Below, piece after piece: positions 41,941 to 50,544 of a stretch of 64,000 nt of DNA (its first letter is position 1; each line of letters opens with the position of its first letter). This DNA is from Pararhizobium arenae (lineage in GTDB: Bacteria > Pseudomonadota > Alphaproteobacteria > Rhizobiales > Rhizobiaceae): positions 1 to 64,000 of the forward strand of contig NZ_MOOY01000008.1 in NCBI RefSeq assembly GCF_001931685.1. The letters are read 5' to 3'. The notes beneath the pieces were generated by a model. The model saw nothing but the letters and a program-made list of their open reading frames with translations. It ran no database searches and had not been told where the DNA came from. The translations under genes were made by a program, and so were the position numbers.

Positions 41941-42819
41941 ATGAACAGATCCGTCCTTTCCGGCATCCTGCTGACGATGTTGTCGTACTTCCTGTTTTCC
42001 GTGCAGGATGCCTCGGTGAAATGGCTGGTCGTCGCCTTGCCGGTATGGCAAATCCTGTTTGTCCGCAGCGTCACCATTTTCGGTCTTTGCCTTGCGGTCG
42101 GCCGCTGGCGCGTCATTACGGATGCATGGCGCTCGCCGGTGCTGAAGCCGATGTTTATCCGTAATCTTCTGCTGCTTGCGGCCTGGCTTTCCTACTATAG
42201 CGCGGCTCGGGACCTCGGCCTCGCCGAGTTGACGACGCTTTATTATGCCTCCCCCATCCTCATCACCATTCTGGCAGTGCCGATGCTCAAGGAAGACGTG
42301 CCGCTGTTGCGGTGGTTCGCGGTTTTCATCGGCTTCGTCGGGGTGCTTATCGCCTGCGACCCGATGGGAACCGGCATGAAGCTCAGCCTGCCGGTCATGC
42401 TGGCCTTGCAGGCAGCGGTTTTCTGGGCGATTTCCACGGTGCTGCTGCGCAAGACGGCACTGCAGGAGCGAACGCTGGTGCAGATGACGCTTTCGAGCGG
42501 CTTCTTCATCCTCTTCACCGGCATGGCAATGACAGTCTACTGGGTCGAGCCATCATGGACCGATCTCGCTCTCATGGCCGGAACCGGTGTGATTGCCGGT
42601 CTCGGCCAGTACGCCATGTTCGAAGGCATGCGCCGGGCGCCGGTTTCAGTGCTAGCGCCGTTTGAATATTCCTCGCTTGTCTGGGCCTTCATCTTCGGCT
42701 TCCTGATCTGGGGCGATATTCCGAGCAGCGGCGTCGTCATGGGCGCGGCGCTGATCTTCTCCGCAGGCATGATCGTGCTGGCCGGGGAGCGCTTCGGCCG
42801 ACGCGCACGGCCTGGCTGA
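41941..42819 (+). CDS. EamA/DMT-family transporter
   Basis: A 292-residue inner-membrane protein of ten helices in two EamA repeats: MLSYFLFSVQDASVKWLVVA and YYSAARDLGLAELTTLYYAS in the first, VFWAISTVLLRKTALQERTL and GMRRAPVSVLAPFEYSSLVW in the second. Members export amino acids, nucleobases or other metabolites. GAGAGG before ATG 41941 supports this start over the longer open frame. It stands alone downstream of the antiporter with 94 bases between. Confidence 0.86.
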   Translation: MNRSVLSGILLTMLSYFLFSVQDASVKWLVVALPVWQILFVRSVTIFGLCLAVGRWRVITDAWRSPVLKPMFIRNLLLLAAWLSYYSAARDLGLAELTTLYYASPILITILAVPMLKEDVPLLRWFAVFIGFVGVLIACDPMGTGMKLSLPVMLALQAAVFWAISTVLLRKTALQERTLVQMTLSSGFFILFTGMAMTVYWVEPSWTDLALMAGTGVIAGLGQYAMFEGMRRAPVSVLAPFEYSSLVWAFIFGFLIWGDIPSSGVVMGAALIFSAGMIVLAGERFGRRARPG

Positions 42820-42908
42820 TTGCCTCGATCATCGTCGTGCTGAACCTGAAGCTTCTGTTCGAAACATTCCTCGCCTGATGACAGGCGGGGTCTTATGATC
42901 GGCGGGAG

Positions 42909-45452
42909 CTATCGCTTTTCAGCCATCGCTCGCGATAGTGCGGCGATCAGCGTCTCCGCTTCGTAGGGCTTACGGACGATGGGAGCCGAGCCCAGAGCTT
43001 CGGGAATGATGGAGCCTTCGCCGTATCCGGTCGCGAATATGAAGGGCACGCCCCGCTTCAACAGTTCCTCCGCAACAGGAATGGAGGTGTCCCTGCCGAG
43101 GTTGATATCGAGGATTGCCGCATCAGGGGTCACCCCGCGCATGAAAATCAGGGCTTCATCGGTCGAATTGGTCACCGTGACGTTGGCAAAGCCCCGGTCG
43201 CTCAGCATGCCTTCCACATCCATCGCGATCAGCATCTGGTCTTCAAGAAGGAGAATCCGGCTGTCGATCGGCAGGGGCGCGGCAGTAGGCTGCGGTCCTC
43301 CTGCGTTTGTTGCCGCGTAGGCAGCGGTGGCGTCGGGTGTCAGGCGTACGTGTTTTGCCGGCAGAAGGAAGCGCGCCTGAAGACCCTCGCTTGCGTAGGT
43401 CACCTCGCTTTGTCCTCCCAGATCATAGGGAATGCTGCGGTCGAGCAGCGCCGTTCCGAAGCCCGTGCGTTTCGGGGCATGAACGATGGGCCCACCGCTT
43501 TCGCGCCAGTCGATGACGCAGTCGCCGCTGGTCGTCATCTTCCAGCTTATCGATAGCCGGGCGCCGGAGGTGGAGAGCGAGCCGTATTTGGCGGCATTGG
43601 TCGCCAGTTCGTGCAAGACCAGCGCCATGACCGAAAAGGCCCGCGTATCGAGCCAGAGGCCATATCCGTCGAACGTGATGGTGGCGCCGTTATCGCGATA
43701 CGGGGTCAGTTCCGCGTTCAGGAGGTCGACCAGCGCACCGCCGCCATCTCCACGAATAACCTGATCGTGGGCAAAGGAAAGTGCCTGGATGCGTCCTTTC
43801 AGGCTCGCAACGTAATCCTTGAGGCTGCGTCCCTCCTTGATCGGCTGGCCCACCAGCGACTTGATGACGGCAAGGATGTTCTTGACGCGGTGATTGAGTT
43901 CCTCGTTGAGCATGCGTTGGCGAACGTCCGACTTGGCGCGCTCCTCGGCCATGATCTCGCTGTGACGCAGCACGACTTCCACCAGAGAAGACCGGATTGC
44001 CTCCGCCACTTCCCGTTCGTCTTCCGTCCATGGCATTGCCTGGCGGTGTACGGATTCCTTCCAGATCGCAAAGCTCTTGCGCGGCGTCAGACGTTCGCCG
44101 AAAGAGCCGGTTTCGTAGGATTTTTCCGGGTTGCCTGCCCAGTTCAACGTTTGCACGAGCTCCTTGCGGAAGAAGAAGAGATAATCCCGTGGCAACTGCG
44201 AAAGCGGTATGGCAAGCAAACCAGCGGATATCTGGTAGTAGTTCTCCGCCTCGGGAAAAGCGCGCGGTAGCGAATGGGTGGCCCAGATTCGCCCTTCGGA
44301 TATCGATGCCACGAAACGGGCGAGGGCTGGAATGTCGGCGGTCGGCGGCGTGGCGCCGTGGCCATGCCAGTGTCCGTCGACATAAAGGCCGAAGCCGTCA
44401 TTGGGCAACAGCTGGCCGAGATCCAGCATGTTGTCGCGCAGGAATTCGCCGACATCGCCGCTACTTCCAAGCCGCAACATGCCATCGAGGTAGGAGCGGG
44501 CCCGCGCAGCGTTATCCAGTTTGCGTTTCTGCTTCAGAGCGTGAAGATGCAGCGAGAAAAACTCGCCAAACATCTCGGCAGCGACCCGCAGCGACATGGG
44601 CATCACACGCGGGGAGTAGTGGTGACAGGCAATCAGTCCCCAAAGTTCGCCATCGATGATGATCGAAATGGACATCGAAGCTGCAACACCCATGTTGCGC
44701 AAATATTCGCAATGGATCGGCGAGACGCTGCGCAGGTGACTGTAGGTGAGATCGAGCGCTTCGCCGGAGAGATCGAACACCGGTTCGAGCGGAACGCTCT
44801 GGTAGTTTGCGTCGGAAATGACCCGGATGGTGTTGCGAAGATAAAGCGTGCGCGCCTGTTGCGGGATATCCGTGGCGGGAAAATACTGGCCTAGGAAGCT
44901 TTCGAGATCGGCGCGCTTCATCTCGCTGATCACCTTGCCGGAGCCGTCACGCTCGAACTGGTAGATCATCACGCGATCATAGCCCAGCATGCCGCGGACA
45001 AGCCTGGCTGCCTGTTGCACCAGCGCTTCCGTACTTTCAATACGCCTTATGCGGCTGATCAGCGAGCGCGTGAGGCGCAGCGGCGATTCCAGATCTGTAT
45101 GGGTGGGCTCGAATTCCACGATCACGTTCGAGCGGTGACGGTGGATCGAGATATCGAAGGCCCGTCCGGAACTCAGGACCTCGTTGAAAACCAGAACCGG
45201 CCGCCCCGCATCGGTCATGGAAGCGAGGGCATTGCGCAATGTGTGAACCAGTTCGCCGCCGAGCAGGATATCCGCTGCGGTTTCGTTGGATATCTGCAGC
45301 CTGAGCATTTCCGACGCATTGACGGAATGGCGTTGAAGAACCGACAGGTTGATGTCGAAGGCGAGCAGAGCGCCATAAGGCTGAATGCTGCCGGGGATAT
45401 GAATAGGTTCTTGATCGCAGTTTGTGAGATCGACTTTATAGGGCTGCGTCAT
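42909..45452 (-). CDS. bphP: Bacteriophytochrome with HWE kinase and receiver (Agp2/BphP2-like)
   Basis: An 847-residue red/far-red photoreceptor. PAS at about 15-125 with the biliverdin-attaching Cys at residue 12 (VDLTNCDQEPIHIPG); GAF about 140-300 with FPATDIP at 191-197 (usually PASDIP, Asp195 conserved); PHY about 320-500; HWE kinase with H-box EELNHRVKNILAVI, LVLHELATNAAKYGSLS and GFGTALLDRSIPYDLGG; receiver domain with phospho-Asp in AAILDINLGRD. This order (HWE kinase plus C-terminal receiver) is that of Agrobacterium Agp2/BphP2, a bathy phytochrome with a Pfr ground state; whether this copy is bathy cannot be read directly. The start overlaps the heme-oxygenase stop as TGATG. Confidence 0.95.
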   Translation of the reverse strand: MTQPYKVDLTNCDQEPIHIPGSIQPYGALLAFDINLSVLQRHSVNASEMLRLQISNETAADILLGGELVHTLRNALASMTDAGRPVLVFNEVLSSGRAFDISIHRHRSNVIVEFEPTHTDLESPLRLTRSLISRIRRIESTEALVQQAARLVRGMLGYDRVMIYQFERDGSGKVISEMKRADLESFLGQYFPATDIPQQARTLYLRNTIRVISDANYQSVPLEPVFDLSGEALDLTYSHLRSVSPIHCEYLRNMGVAASMSISIIIDGELWGLIACHHYSPRVMPMSLRVAAEMFGEFFSLHLHALKQKRKLDNAARARSYLDGMLRLGSSGDVGEFLRDNMLDLGQLLPNDGFGLYVDGHWHGHGATPPTADIPALARFVASISEGRIWATHSLPRAFPEAENYYQISAGLLAIPLSQLPRDYLFFFRKELVQTLNWAGNPEKSYETGSFGERLTPRKSFAIWKESVHRQAMPWTEDEREVAEAIRSSLVEVVLRHSEIMAEERAKSDVRQRMLNEELNHRVKNILAVIKSLVGQPIKEGRSLKDYVASLKGRIQALSFAHDQVIRGDGGGALVDLLNAELTPYRDNGATITFDGYGLWLDTRAFSVMALVLHELATNAAKYGSLSTSGARLSISWKMTTSGDCVIDWRESGGPIVHAPKRTGFGTALLDRSIPYDLGGQSEVTYASEGLQARFLLPAKHVRLTPDATAAYAATNAGGPQPTAAPLPIDSRILLLEDQMLIAMDVEGMLSDRGFANVTVTNSTDEALIFMRGVTPDAAILDINLGRDTSIPVAEELLKRGVPFIFATGYGEGSIIPEALGSAPIVRKPYEAETLIAALSRAMAEKR

Positions 45453-45997
45453 CAAACGGCTTTCGAGAAGGCACTATGAGCTGTGGCAAAGGCGGTATTG
45501 CTTGCGGTCACGGCATTTGAAATGTTGAAGGGCTCTACAGCCTCGAGCACAGAGAGAAACCCCCGCCAGCCCTCGATATCATCGCTTTGAAGCGCCAGAT
45601 GGCGGGCGCCGAAATATGCGCTCAAGCCCAGGGCTTGGGCGCGTTTGAACAGAACACGCGCACCGAGCGAAGAGCCCTCCAGCACGTAAAGTGTCCCGAA
45701 AAGCGCATCGCCTTCCAGTGGAAAGGGAAAACCAGGAACACCCGGACGCGGAACGCCGAGATCGTCCAGATCCTGCGCGATGGCATCCGCGATCAGCCGG
45801 GGACGCCACGAGCCTAGTCCGGAAGGCAGCGGTGATTCCGTGAGACGGTCTTCGATGCATTTGCGAAAGCAATAGAGCGATGCGAGATAGGAGCGGTAGC
45901 TTTCCATCGTATCGAGAGCACCAATTGCTTGATCCACATGGGAGTGCGCTTCTGCCGTGCGCTCGCGCATTTGCCAGCGCCTCAATTCCTGCTCCAT
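45452..45997 (-). CDS. bphO: Heme oxygenase supplying biliverdin to the phytochrome
   Basis: 181 residues, all-helical BphO-type heme oxygenase. ERTAEAHSHVDQAIGALDTM holds the likely proximal heme His, and FGTLYVLEGSSLGARVLFKR is the conserved distal-helix region. It opens heme to biliverdin IX-alpha, the chromophore of the phytochrome encoded by the coupled downstream gene. ATG 45997 follows GCGGGG; the longer open frame to 46141 crosses an EcfG-type promoter and is not coding. bphO-bphP operons are common, but control by the general stress sigma factor is notable. Confidence 0.92.
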   Translation of the reverse strand: MEQELRRWQMRERTAEAHSHVDQAIGALDTMESYRSYLASLYCFRKCIEDRLTESPLPSGLGSWRPRLIADAIAQDLDDLGVPRPGVPGFPFPLEGDALFGTLYVLEGSSLGARVLFKRAQALGLSAYFGARHLALQSDDIEGWRGFLSVLEAVEPFNISNAVTASNTAFATAHSAFSKAV

Positions 45998-46026
45998 AAA
46001 AACCCCGCAACATACCGAGACTACCA

Positions 46027-46051
46027 AACGCCGCTTACAATAATTGGTTCC
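46027..46051 (-). promoter_or_regulatory. Perfect EcfG-type promoter of bphO-bphP
   Basis: On the - strand GGAAC (46051-46047), exactly 16 bases, CGTT (46030-46027), 30 bases ahead of the bphO start codon. It matches the general-stress sigma consensus without mismatch. Confidence 0.78.
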
Positions 46052-46261
46052 GAAGAAAAATGTGTACTCGAAGGAAAAAGATAAAACGCTAATACAAAGT
46101 GCTGACGCTTTCCTCTCCATGAAGAGATGTGCAGGCAGCAAGCAGATGCTTTACCGTGAAAAGCGGCTTGCAAGCCTTAAAGTCGTGGCCTTGCATCTCT
46201 ATATCCTCCATACGGCGTGGCGCTCGCGCGCACGCACAGGAACAAAGGGGTATTGATTGTG

Positions 46262-47287
46262 ATGCGACGTTTTGGAAGAACTCTTGCGATGCTGGCGCTT
46301 GCCATGATCACCACACTGACGGTGGTGGATCTGGCTGAAGCCCGCCGGGCCGGCAGCGGTTTCGGTAGCCGGGGCACACGCACGTTTTCCGCTCCGCCGG
46401 TAACCCGCACCGCACCCAATAATGCCAATTCCATCGACCGTACCATGACGCCGCGCCCCGAGGGCCAGTCGGCCACGCAGCCGGGTATCAACCAGCCGGG
46501 AATGACGCAAACCCGTCCCGGTGCCCAGCGTCCGGGCGGATTCTTCGGCGGCTTTGGCGGCTCCATGCTCGGTGGCCTGATGATGGGCGGCCTGATCGGC
46601 ATGATGCTCGGCAACGGTCTCGGCGGTGGTATCGGCTTCCTGGGCATGCTGTTGCAGGTTGCCTTGATATTCGGCGCCATCATGCTTGCCATGCGCTTCT
46701 TCGGTCGTCGCCAGCAACCTGCCTATTCGGGTCCCGCCGGCGCAGCGTCCGGGAATGGTCCGCTTTATCGTGAGCAGGCCCATGGCGATGCTTCTCCGGC
46801 TAAACCGTCCTTCAAGATCCCGCAGATCGGTGGGGGTTCGACTGCCCCGAAGCAGGCTGTCGCGGGTGCGGATACCGATGAAATCGGCATCGGCGAAGAC
46901 GACCTCAACCATTTCGAGGCGATGTTGAAAGAGGTACAGGCTGCCTATGCGGCTGAGGATTATGCGGCTCTTCGCAAGCTGACGACGCCGGAAGCCATGT
47001 CCTATCTGGCTGAAGAATTGAGCGACAACGCCACGAGCGGCGTGCGCAACGAAGTGCGCGATGTGCAACTCGTACAGGGCGACGTTGCAGAGGCTTGGCA
47101 TGAGGAAGGCCGCGACTACGCAACCGTTGCGATGCGCTATGAAAGCATTGATGTCATGCGTGACCGCAACACCGGCCGCGTGGTCGAAGGCGATCCGGAC
47201 AATCTGACAGAGACGGCCGAACTCTGGACTTTCGTTCGCCGTCCGGGCGGCGAATGGCAGGTTTCGGCCATTCAGGGCGCGGCATAG
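46262..47287 (+). CDS. Tim44-like domain membrane protein
   Basis: 341 residues. Signal or anchor helix LAMLALAMITTLTVVDLAEA, a Gly/Arg/Pro-rich region, a glycine-rich hydrophobic hairpin (about 95-155; MLGGLMMGGLIGMMLGNGLG and FLGMLLQVALIFGAIMLAMR), then a soluble Tim44-like domain (about 215-341; EDDLNHFEAMLKEVQAAYAA, LTTPEAMSYLAEELSDNA, TAELWTFVRRPGGEWQVSAI). Bacterial Tim44-like proteins are poorly known and are suggested to support membrane protein assembly. It ends with a clear terminator. Start ATG 46262; the upstream open frame from 46217 adds 15 residues without a ribosome-binding site. Confidence 0.84.
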   Translation: MRRFGRTLAMLALAMITTLTVVDLAEARRAGSGFGSRGTRTFSAPPVTRTAPNNANSIDRTMTPRPEGQSATQPGINQPGMTQTRPGAQRPGGFFGGFGGSMLGGLMMGGLIGMMLGNGLGGGIGFLGMLLQVALIFGAIMLAMRFFGRRQQPAYSGPAGAASGNGPLYREQAHGDASPAKPSFKIPQIGGGSTAPKQAVAGADTDEIGIGEDDLNHFEAMLKEVQAAYAAEDYAALRKLTTPEAMSYLAEELSDNATSGVRNEVRDVQLVQGDVAEAWHEEGRDYATVAMRYESIDVMRDRNTGRVVEGDPDNLTETAELWTFVRRPGGEWQVSAIQGAA

Positions 47288-47313
47288 TCAAGGCGCCCGC
47301 AATCATTCTCTGG

Positions 47314-47350
47314 AGCCGGCGGCCACTCACCGCCGGCTTTTCCTTTTCAA
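47314..47350 (+). terminator. Terminator of the Tim44-like gene
   Basis: AGCCGGCGG (47314-47322) pairs with CCGCCGGCT (47330-47338) around seven bases and is followed by TTTCCTTTTC. Confidence 0.88.
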
Positions 47351-47480
47351 AAATATAAAGTTTTATCGACTGCGTTTTCGCGGGGTTATCCTCGTTAACA
47401 GGTTGTTTTTCATCGTAACCTGCCTGAAAGTTTTGAGCGCCTATTCCTGAAGACATCTGATATCAGGGGTGGATCGTCTC

Positions 47481-48500
47481 ATGAGCGAGATTGAACTGTC
47501 AGTTGTTGCGCCGTGTTACAACGAAGAAGCCGTTCTCACCGAGTTTTACACACGCATGTCGAAGGCGTGTCTTGCCGCTGCCGGCGAGAACCATGAGATC
47601 ATTCTCATCGACGACGGCTCTTCGGATGCCACTTGGTCGATCATCGAAAAGCTGGCGGATCAGGACAGGCATGTCGTCGGCGTCCAGCTTTTTCGCAACC
47701 ACGGTCACCAGTTGGCTGTGACCGCCGGCCTTTCCATCGCTTCCGGGCAGCGCGTGCTTCTCATCGATGCAGACCTGCAGGACCCGCCCGAACTTCTGCA
47801 GCAGATGATGGCCATCATGGATGGCGGTGCCGACGTCGTTTATGGCAAGCGTGCATCGCGCTCTGGCGAAACCAAGTTCAAGCTGGCAACGGCCGCAGCC
47901 TTCTACAAGATCCTGAACGGCCTTTCCTCGGTGCCGATCCCGCGGGATACCGGCGATTTCCGGCTGATGACGCGAACGGTGGTCGAAATCCTGCGCGGTA
48001 TGCCCGAGCAGCACCGTTTCATCCGGGGCATGGTCAGCTGGATCGGCGGCAAGCAGATCGCCTTGCCCTATGCCCGCGAACCGCGTTTCGCGGGCGAGAC
48101 AAAATATCCGCTGCGCAAGATGCTGGCCTTCGCGACGGACGCGATCACCAGTTTTTCCACCGTTCCGCTTCGGCTCGCCGTCTGGCTCGGTATGCTGGCG
48201 GCAGGCTTTGCCTTTCTCATTCTCATCTATGCGCTGCACCAGTGGTCGACAGGCAATGTCGTTCCCGGCTGGGCAAGTTCGCTGGTGGCGATCTCTTTCT
48301 TTTCCGGGACCCAGCTCATTGTCATGGGCGTGTTCGGTGAGTATCTCGGTCGTGTCGTGCAGGAGGTGAAGCGTCGCCCGCTCTTCACCATCAGTGCGCT
48401 GCGCCGCGACGGAACCTCCACTCTTCTGCCGCCGAACTATTATAGCCTCGGCGTGGCGGAGCAGAACGCCGTCCTTCATGCGCAGATGCCGGGTCGATGA
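47481..48500 (+). CDS. GtrB-like polyprenol-phosphate glycosyltransferase (GT2)
   Basis: A 339-residue GT2 enzyme of the DPM1/GtrB class: VVAPCYNEEAVLTEFYTRM, ILIDDGSSDATWSIIEKLAD, LLIDADLQDPPELLQQMMAI (DxD region) and IPRDTGDFRLMTRTVVEIL, ending with two membrane helices (LRLAVWLGMLAAGFAFLILI and SSLVAISFFSGTQLIVMGVF). It would charge undecaprenyl phosphate with a sugar on the cytoplasmic face. ATG 47481 is chosen over GTG 47469. The next gene, a GtrA-like flippase, starts in an ATGA overlap. Confidence 0.9.
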   Translation: MSEIELSVVAPCYNEEAVLTEFYTRMSKACLAAAGENHEIILIDDGSSDATWSIIEKLADQDRHVVGVQLFRNHGHQLAVTAGLSIASGQRVLLIDADLQDPPELLQQMMAIMDGGADVVYGKRASRSGETKFKLATAAAFYKILNGLSSVPIPRDTGDFRLMTRTVVEILRGMPEQHRFIRGMVSWIGGKQIALPYAREPRFAGETKYPLRKMLAFATDAITSFSTVPLRLAVWLGMLAAGFAFLILIYALHQWSTGNVVPGWASSLVAISFFSGTQLIVMGVFGEYLGRVVQEVKRRPLFTISALRRDGTSTLLPPNYYSLGVAEQNAVLHAQMPGR

Positions 48501-48937
48501 GCACGCGGCCGGACACCGCGGAAGGCCACGGTATGCTTCATGTGGACAAAGCCATGCGGATGGGAGGCATCGTCCAGGCCTTTGCCTTCGCCCTCGTGGG
48601 GGTCGCAAATACCCTCGTCGATATCCTGGCCTTCATGGGTCTCATATGGCTGGGGCTTCACCCGCTGGTCGCCAATGTCTTCAGCTTCAGCCTGGGAGCG
48701 GCAAACAGCCTGATCCTCAACAAGACCCTGACATTCCGCGATGCCGGTGTGCCGTTTTCGCGTAAGTTGATACTTACGTTTTCAATGGTCACGCTTCTGT
48801 CTCTGGCTGTGTCCCAAGCCTCGCTGTATGGCCTGCTTCAACTGGGATTGCCCGAGCTCGCGGCAAAACTCGCATCCGTCATTTTCACATTCGTCGTCAG
48901 TTTCCTTTTCAACAAATACCTTACCTTCAGGCCCTGA
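48497..48937 (+). CDS. GtrA-family membrane protein
   Basis: 146 residues with four hydrophobic helices: GGIVQAFAFALVGVANTLVD, LVANVFSFSLGAANSLILNK, LILTFSMVTLLSLAVSQASL and LASVIFTFVVSFLFNKYLTF. The NKTLTFRD and NKYLTFRP loops are diagnostic of the GtrA family, thought to flip polyprenol-phosphate-linked sugars across the membrane. Coupled to the GtrB-like gene (ATGA) and followed five bases later by a polytopic membrane protein. Confidence 0.9.
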   Translation: MSTRPDTAEGHGMLHVDKAMRMGGIVQAFAFALVGVANTLVDILAFMGLIWLGLHPLVANVFSFSLGAANSLILNKTLTFRDAGVPFSRKLILTFSMVTLLSLAVSQASLYGLLQLGLPELAAKLASVIFTFVVSFLFNKYLTFRP

Positions 48938-48942
48938 TCGCC

Positions 48943-50535
48943 ATGGAAAAGTCTGCCAGCCGCGTGTCGTTGCTGTTCATCCTGATCGCCGCCGCCATTT
49001 CGCTCATACCCGTCCTGACGATCGACATCCCGCCGATGCCGGATTATCCGAACCATTATGCCCGCCTCTGGCTGTTGGCGGGTGGAACCCAAGACCCGAT
49101 GATCGCACCGATCTATCAGGTGGATTGGGGGACGGCCTGGACCAACGTGATAATCGACGTGATCGCCGCTTTGACGGGGCCGTTTCTGTCCATGGCGGTG
49201 ATCGGTCCGCTGGTTCTATCCCTGGCGTTGCTGCTGCCGGCGACCGGGATTGCCGTTCTCAACCGAGAGATCTTCGGCGGGTTTCATTGGTGGCATGCCC
49301 TTTGTTTTATCCTGGGCTGGAATTTCGTCTATCTCGCCGGTTTCCTCAACTTCGAGATCGGGCTGGGGCTGGCGCTTCTGTTCGTGGCCGGCGATCTCAA
49401 GCTGCGGTCGCAGGCCTATGGGGTGCTCTTTCTCTACCGCGCCATTGCCGCGACCGTCATCCTGGTTGCCCATCCTTTCGCGCTTCTGTTCTTTACGGTC
49501 CTGCTGGCGGCTTTCGCCTTCGGGCGGGAAATCGATCCATTGCTCAAGCCCTCGGTCTGGCCGCGGCTGATCGGTCGCATCATTGTTGATGTCATTCCCT
49601 GCCTTCTGCCGCTCGTCGCTCTGTTATTGTTCGGCCCGTCCCTGCCGGGCACGGCCGCTCCCGCCAATCTTTCCGGCATCGTCTGGAACGAGGTTTCGCT
49701 TTATAATTTCGCCTCGGTTCTGATGACCTATTTCAAGACCTACAATCTGAAGATCGATGCTCTTTATGTTCTGGCCTTCGCTGTACCGGTGATCGCCGCG
49801 GCCGTGTGGCGAAAGCTTGAAGTGCACTGGGGCCTGTTTCTGGTCGCCGTCGTCCTCGGCATCCTCTCGCTGTTCATGCCGCGCCAGTTCATGGCGACCG
49901 GCGGCATCGATACACGCCTGCCGTCGATGATGGCGCTGGCCTTTGCTGCGGGCGTGCGTCCCAACCTCACCGCGACGCGCATGCTTGCCGTTGTGGCCGG
50001 CTGCCTCGCCTGCGTCGTCGTTGCGTCCCGCGTGGCGGTGATCGAAAAGGTCTGGATCGCCGGGGAGGAGAATATCGCGGCGGTGGAGCGGGCGATTGCC
50101 CAGGTTCCCGCAGGTGCGGCGCTGTTGCCGATGCAGCATCATCTTGATCCGGCGCTGAACCGGACGGCCCCTGTCGGCCGCTTCCTCGGCAACAACATGC
50201 CGATCCACTGGCACTACGGCAGCCTTGCCGTCGTCCGGCAGAAAGCCTTCATTCCGACGCTGTTCTCAGCGCCCGGAAAACAGCCGATCAAGATTCTGCC
50301 GCCCTGGAACGAGATTGCCGTGCCGGAGGGTCTCCCGCCGACAGTGGACATGCTGGCCGATCCGGCAAACCAGCCGGACTACCCTTACCTCAAGGACTGG
50401 AACACGCGCTTCGACTATATTCTGGTCTCGAATGCCGACCTGCCGAACATGACGGGTCCGATGCCGGAATTGCCCCAATTGACGCTTATTGCCGACGAGG
50501 GCTTCGCCAAGCTCTACAGGATCAACAGGAACTGA
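48943..50535 (+). CDS. Polytopic membrane protein, probable GT-C-type glycosyltransferase of a Gtr cassette
   Basis: 530 residues with about ten hydrophobic helices, for example LLFILIAAAISLIPVLTIDI, FLSMAVIGPLVLSLALLLPA and GLFLVAVVLGILSLFMPRQF. The first periplasmic loop carries an acidic motif (IPPMPDYPNHYARLW), as expected of GT-C enzymes that use lipid-linked sugars, and the C-terminal 120 residues form a soluble domain. The gene is the third of a GtrB-GtrA-membrane-enzyme set, matching gtrABC logic, so it likely transfers the flipped sugar to an unknown periplasmic or lipopolysaccharide acceptor. I do not recognise a specific family. Confidence 0.75.
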   Translation: MEKSASRVSLLFILIAAAISLIPVLTIDIPPMPDYPNHYARLWLLAGGTQDPMIAPIYQVDWGTAWTNVIIDVIAALTGPFLSMAVIGPLVLSLALLLPATGIAVLNREIFGGFHWWHALCFILGWNFVYLAGFLNFEIGLGLALLFVAGDLKLRSQAYGVLFLYRAIAATVILVAHPFALLFFTVLLAAFAFGREIDPLLKPSVWPRLIGRIIVDVIPCLLPLVALLLFGPSLPGTAAPANLSGIVWNEVSLYNFASVLMTYFKTYNLKIDALYVLAFAVPVIAAAVWRKLEVHWGLFLVAVVLGILSLFMPRQFMATGGIDTRLPSMMALAFAAGVRPNLTATRMLAVVAGCLACVVVASRVAVIEKVWIAGEENIAAVERAIAQVPAGAALLPMQHHLDPALNRTAPVGRFLGNNMPIHWHYGSLAVVRQKAFIPTLFSAPGKQPIKILPPWNEIAVPEGLPPTVDMLADPANQPDYPYLKDWNTRFDYILVSNADLPNMTGPMPELPQLTLIADEGFAKLYRINRN

Positions 50536-50544
50536 GGCGCTGCC

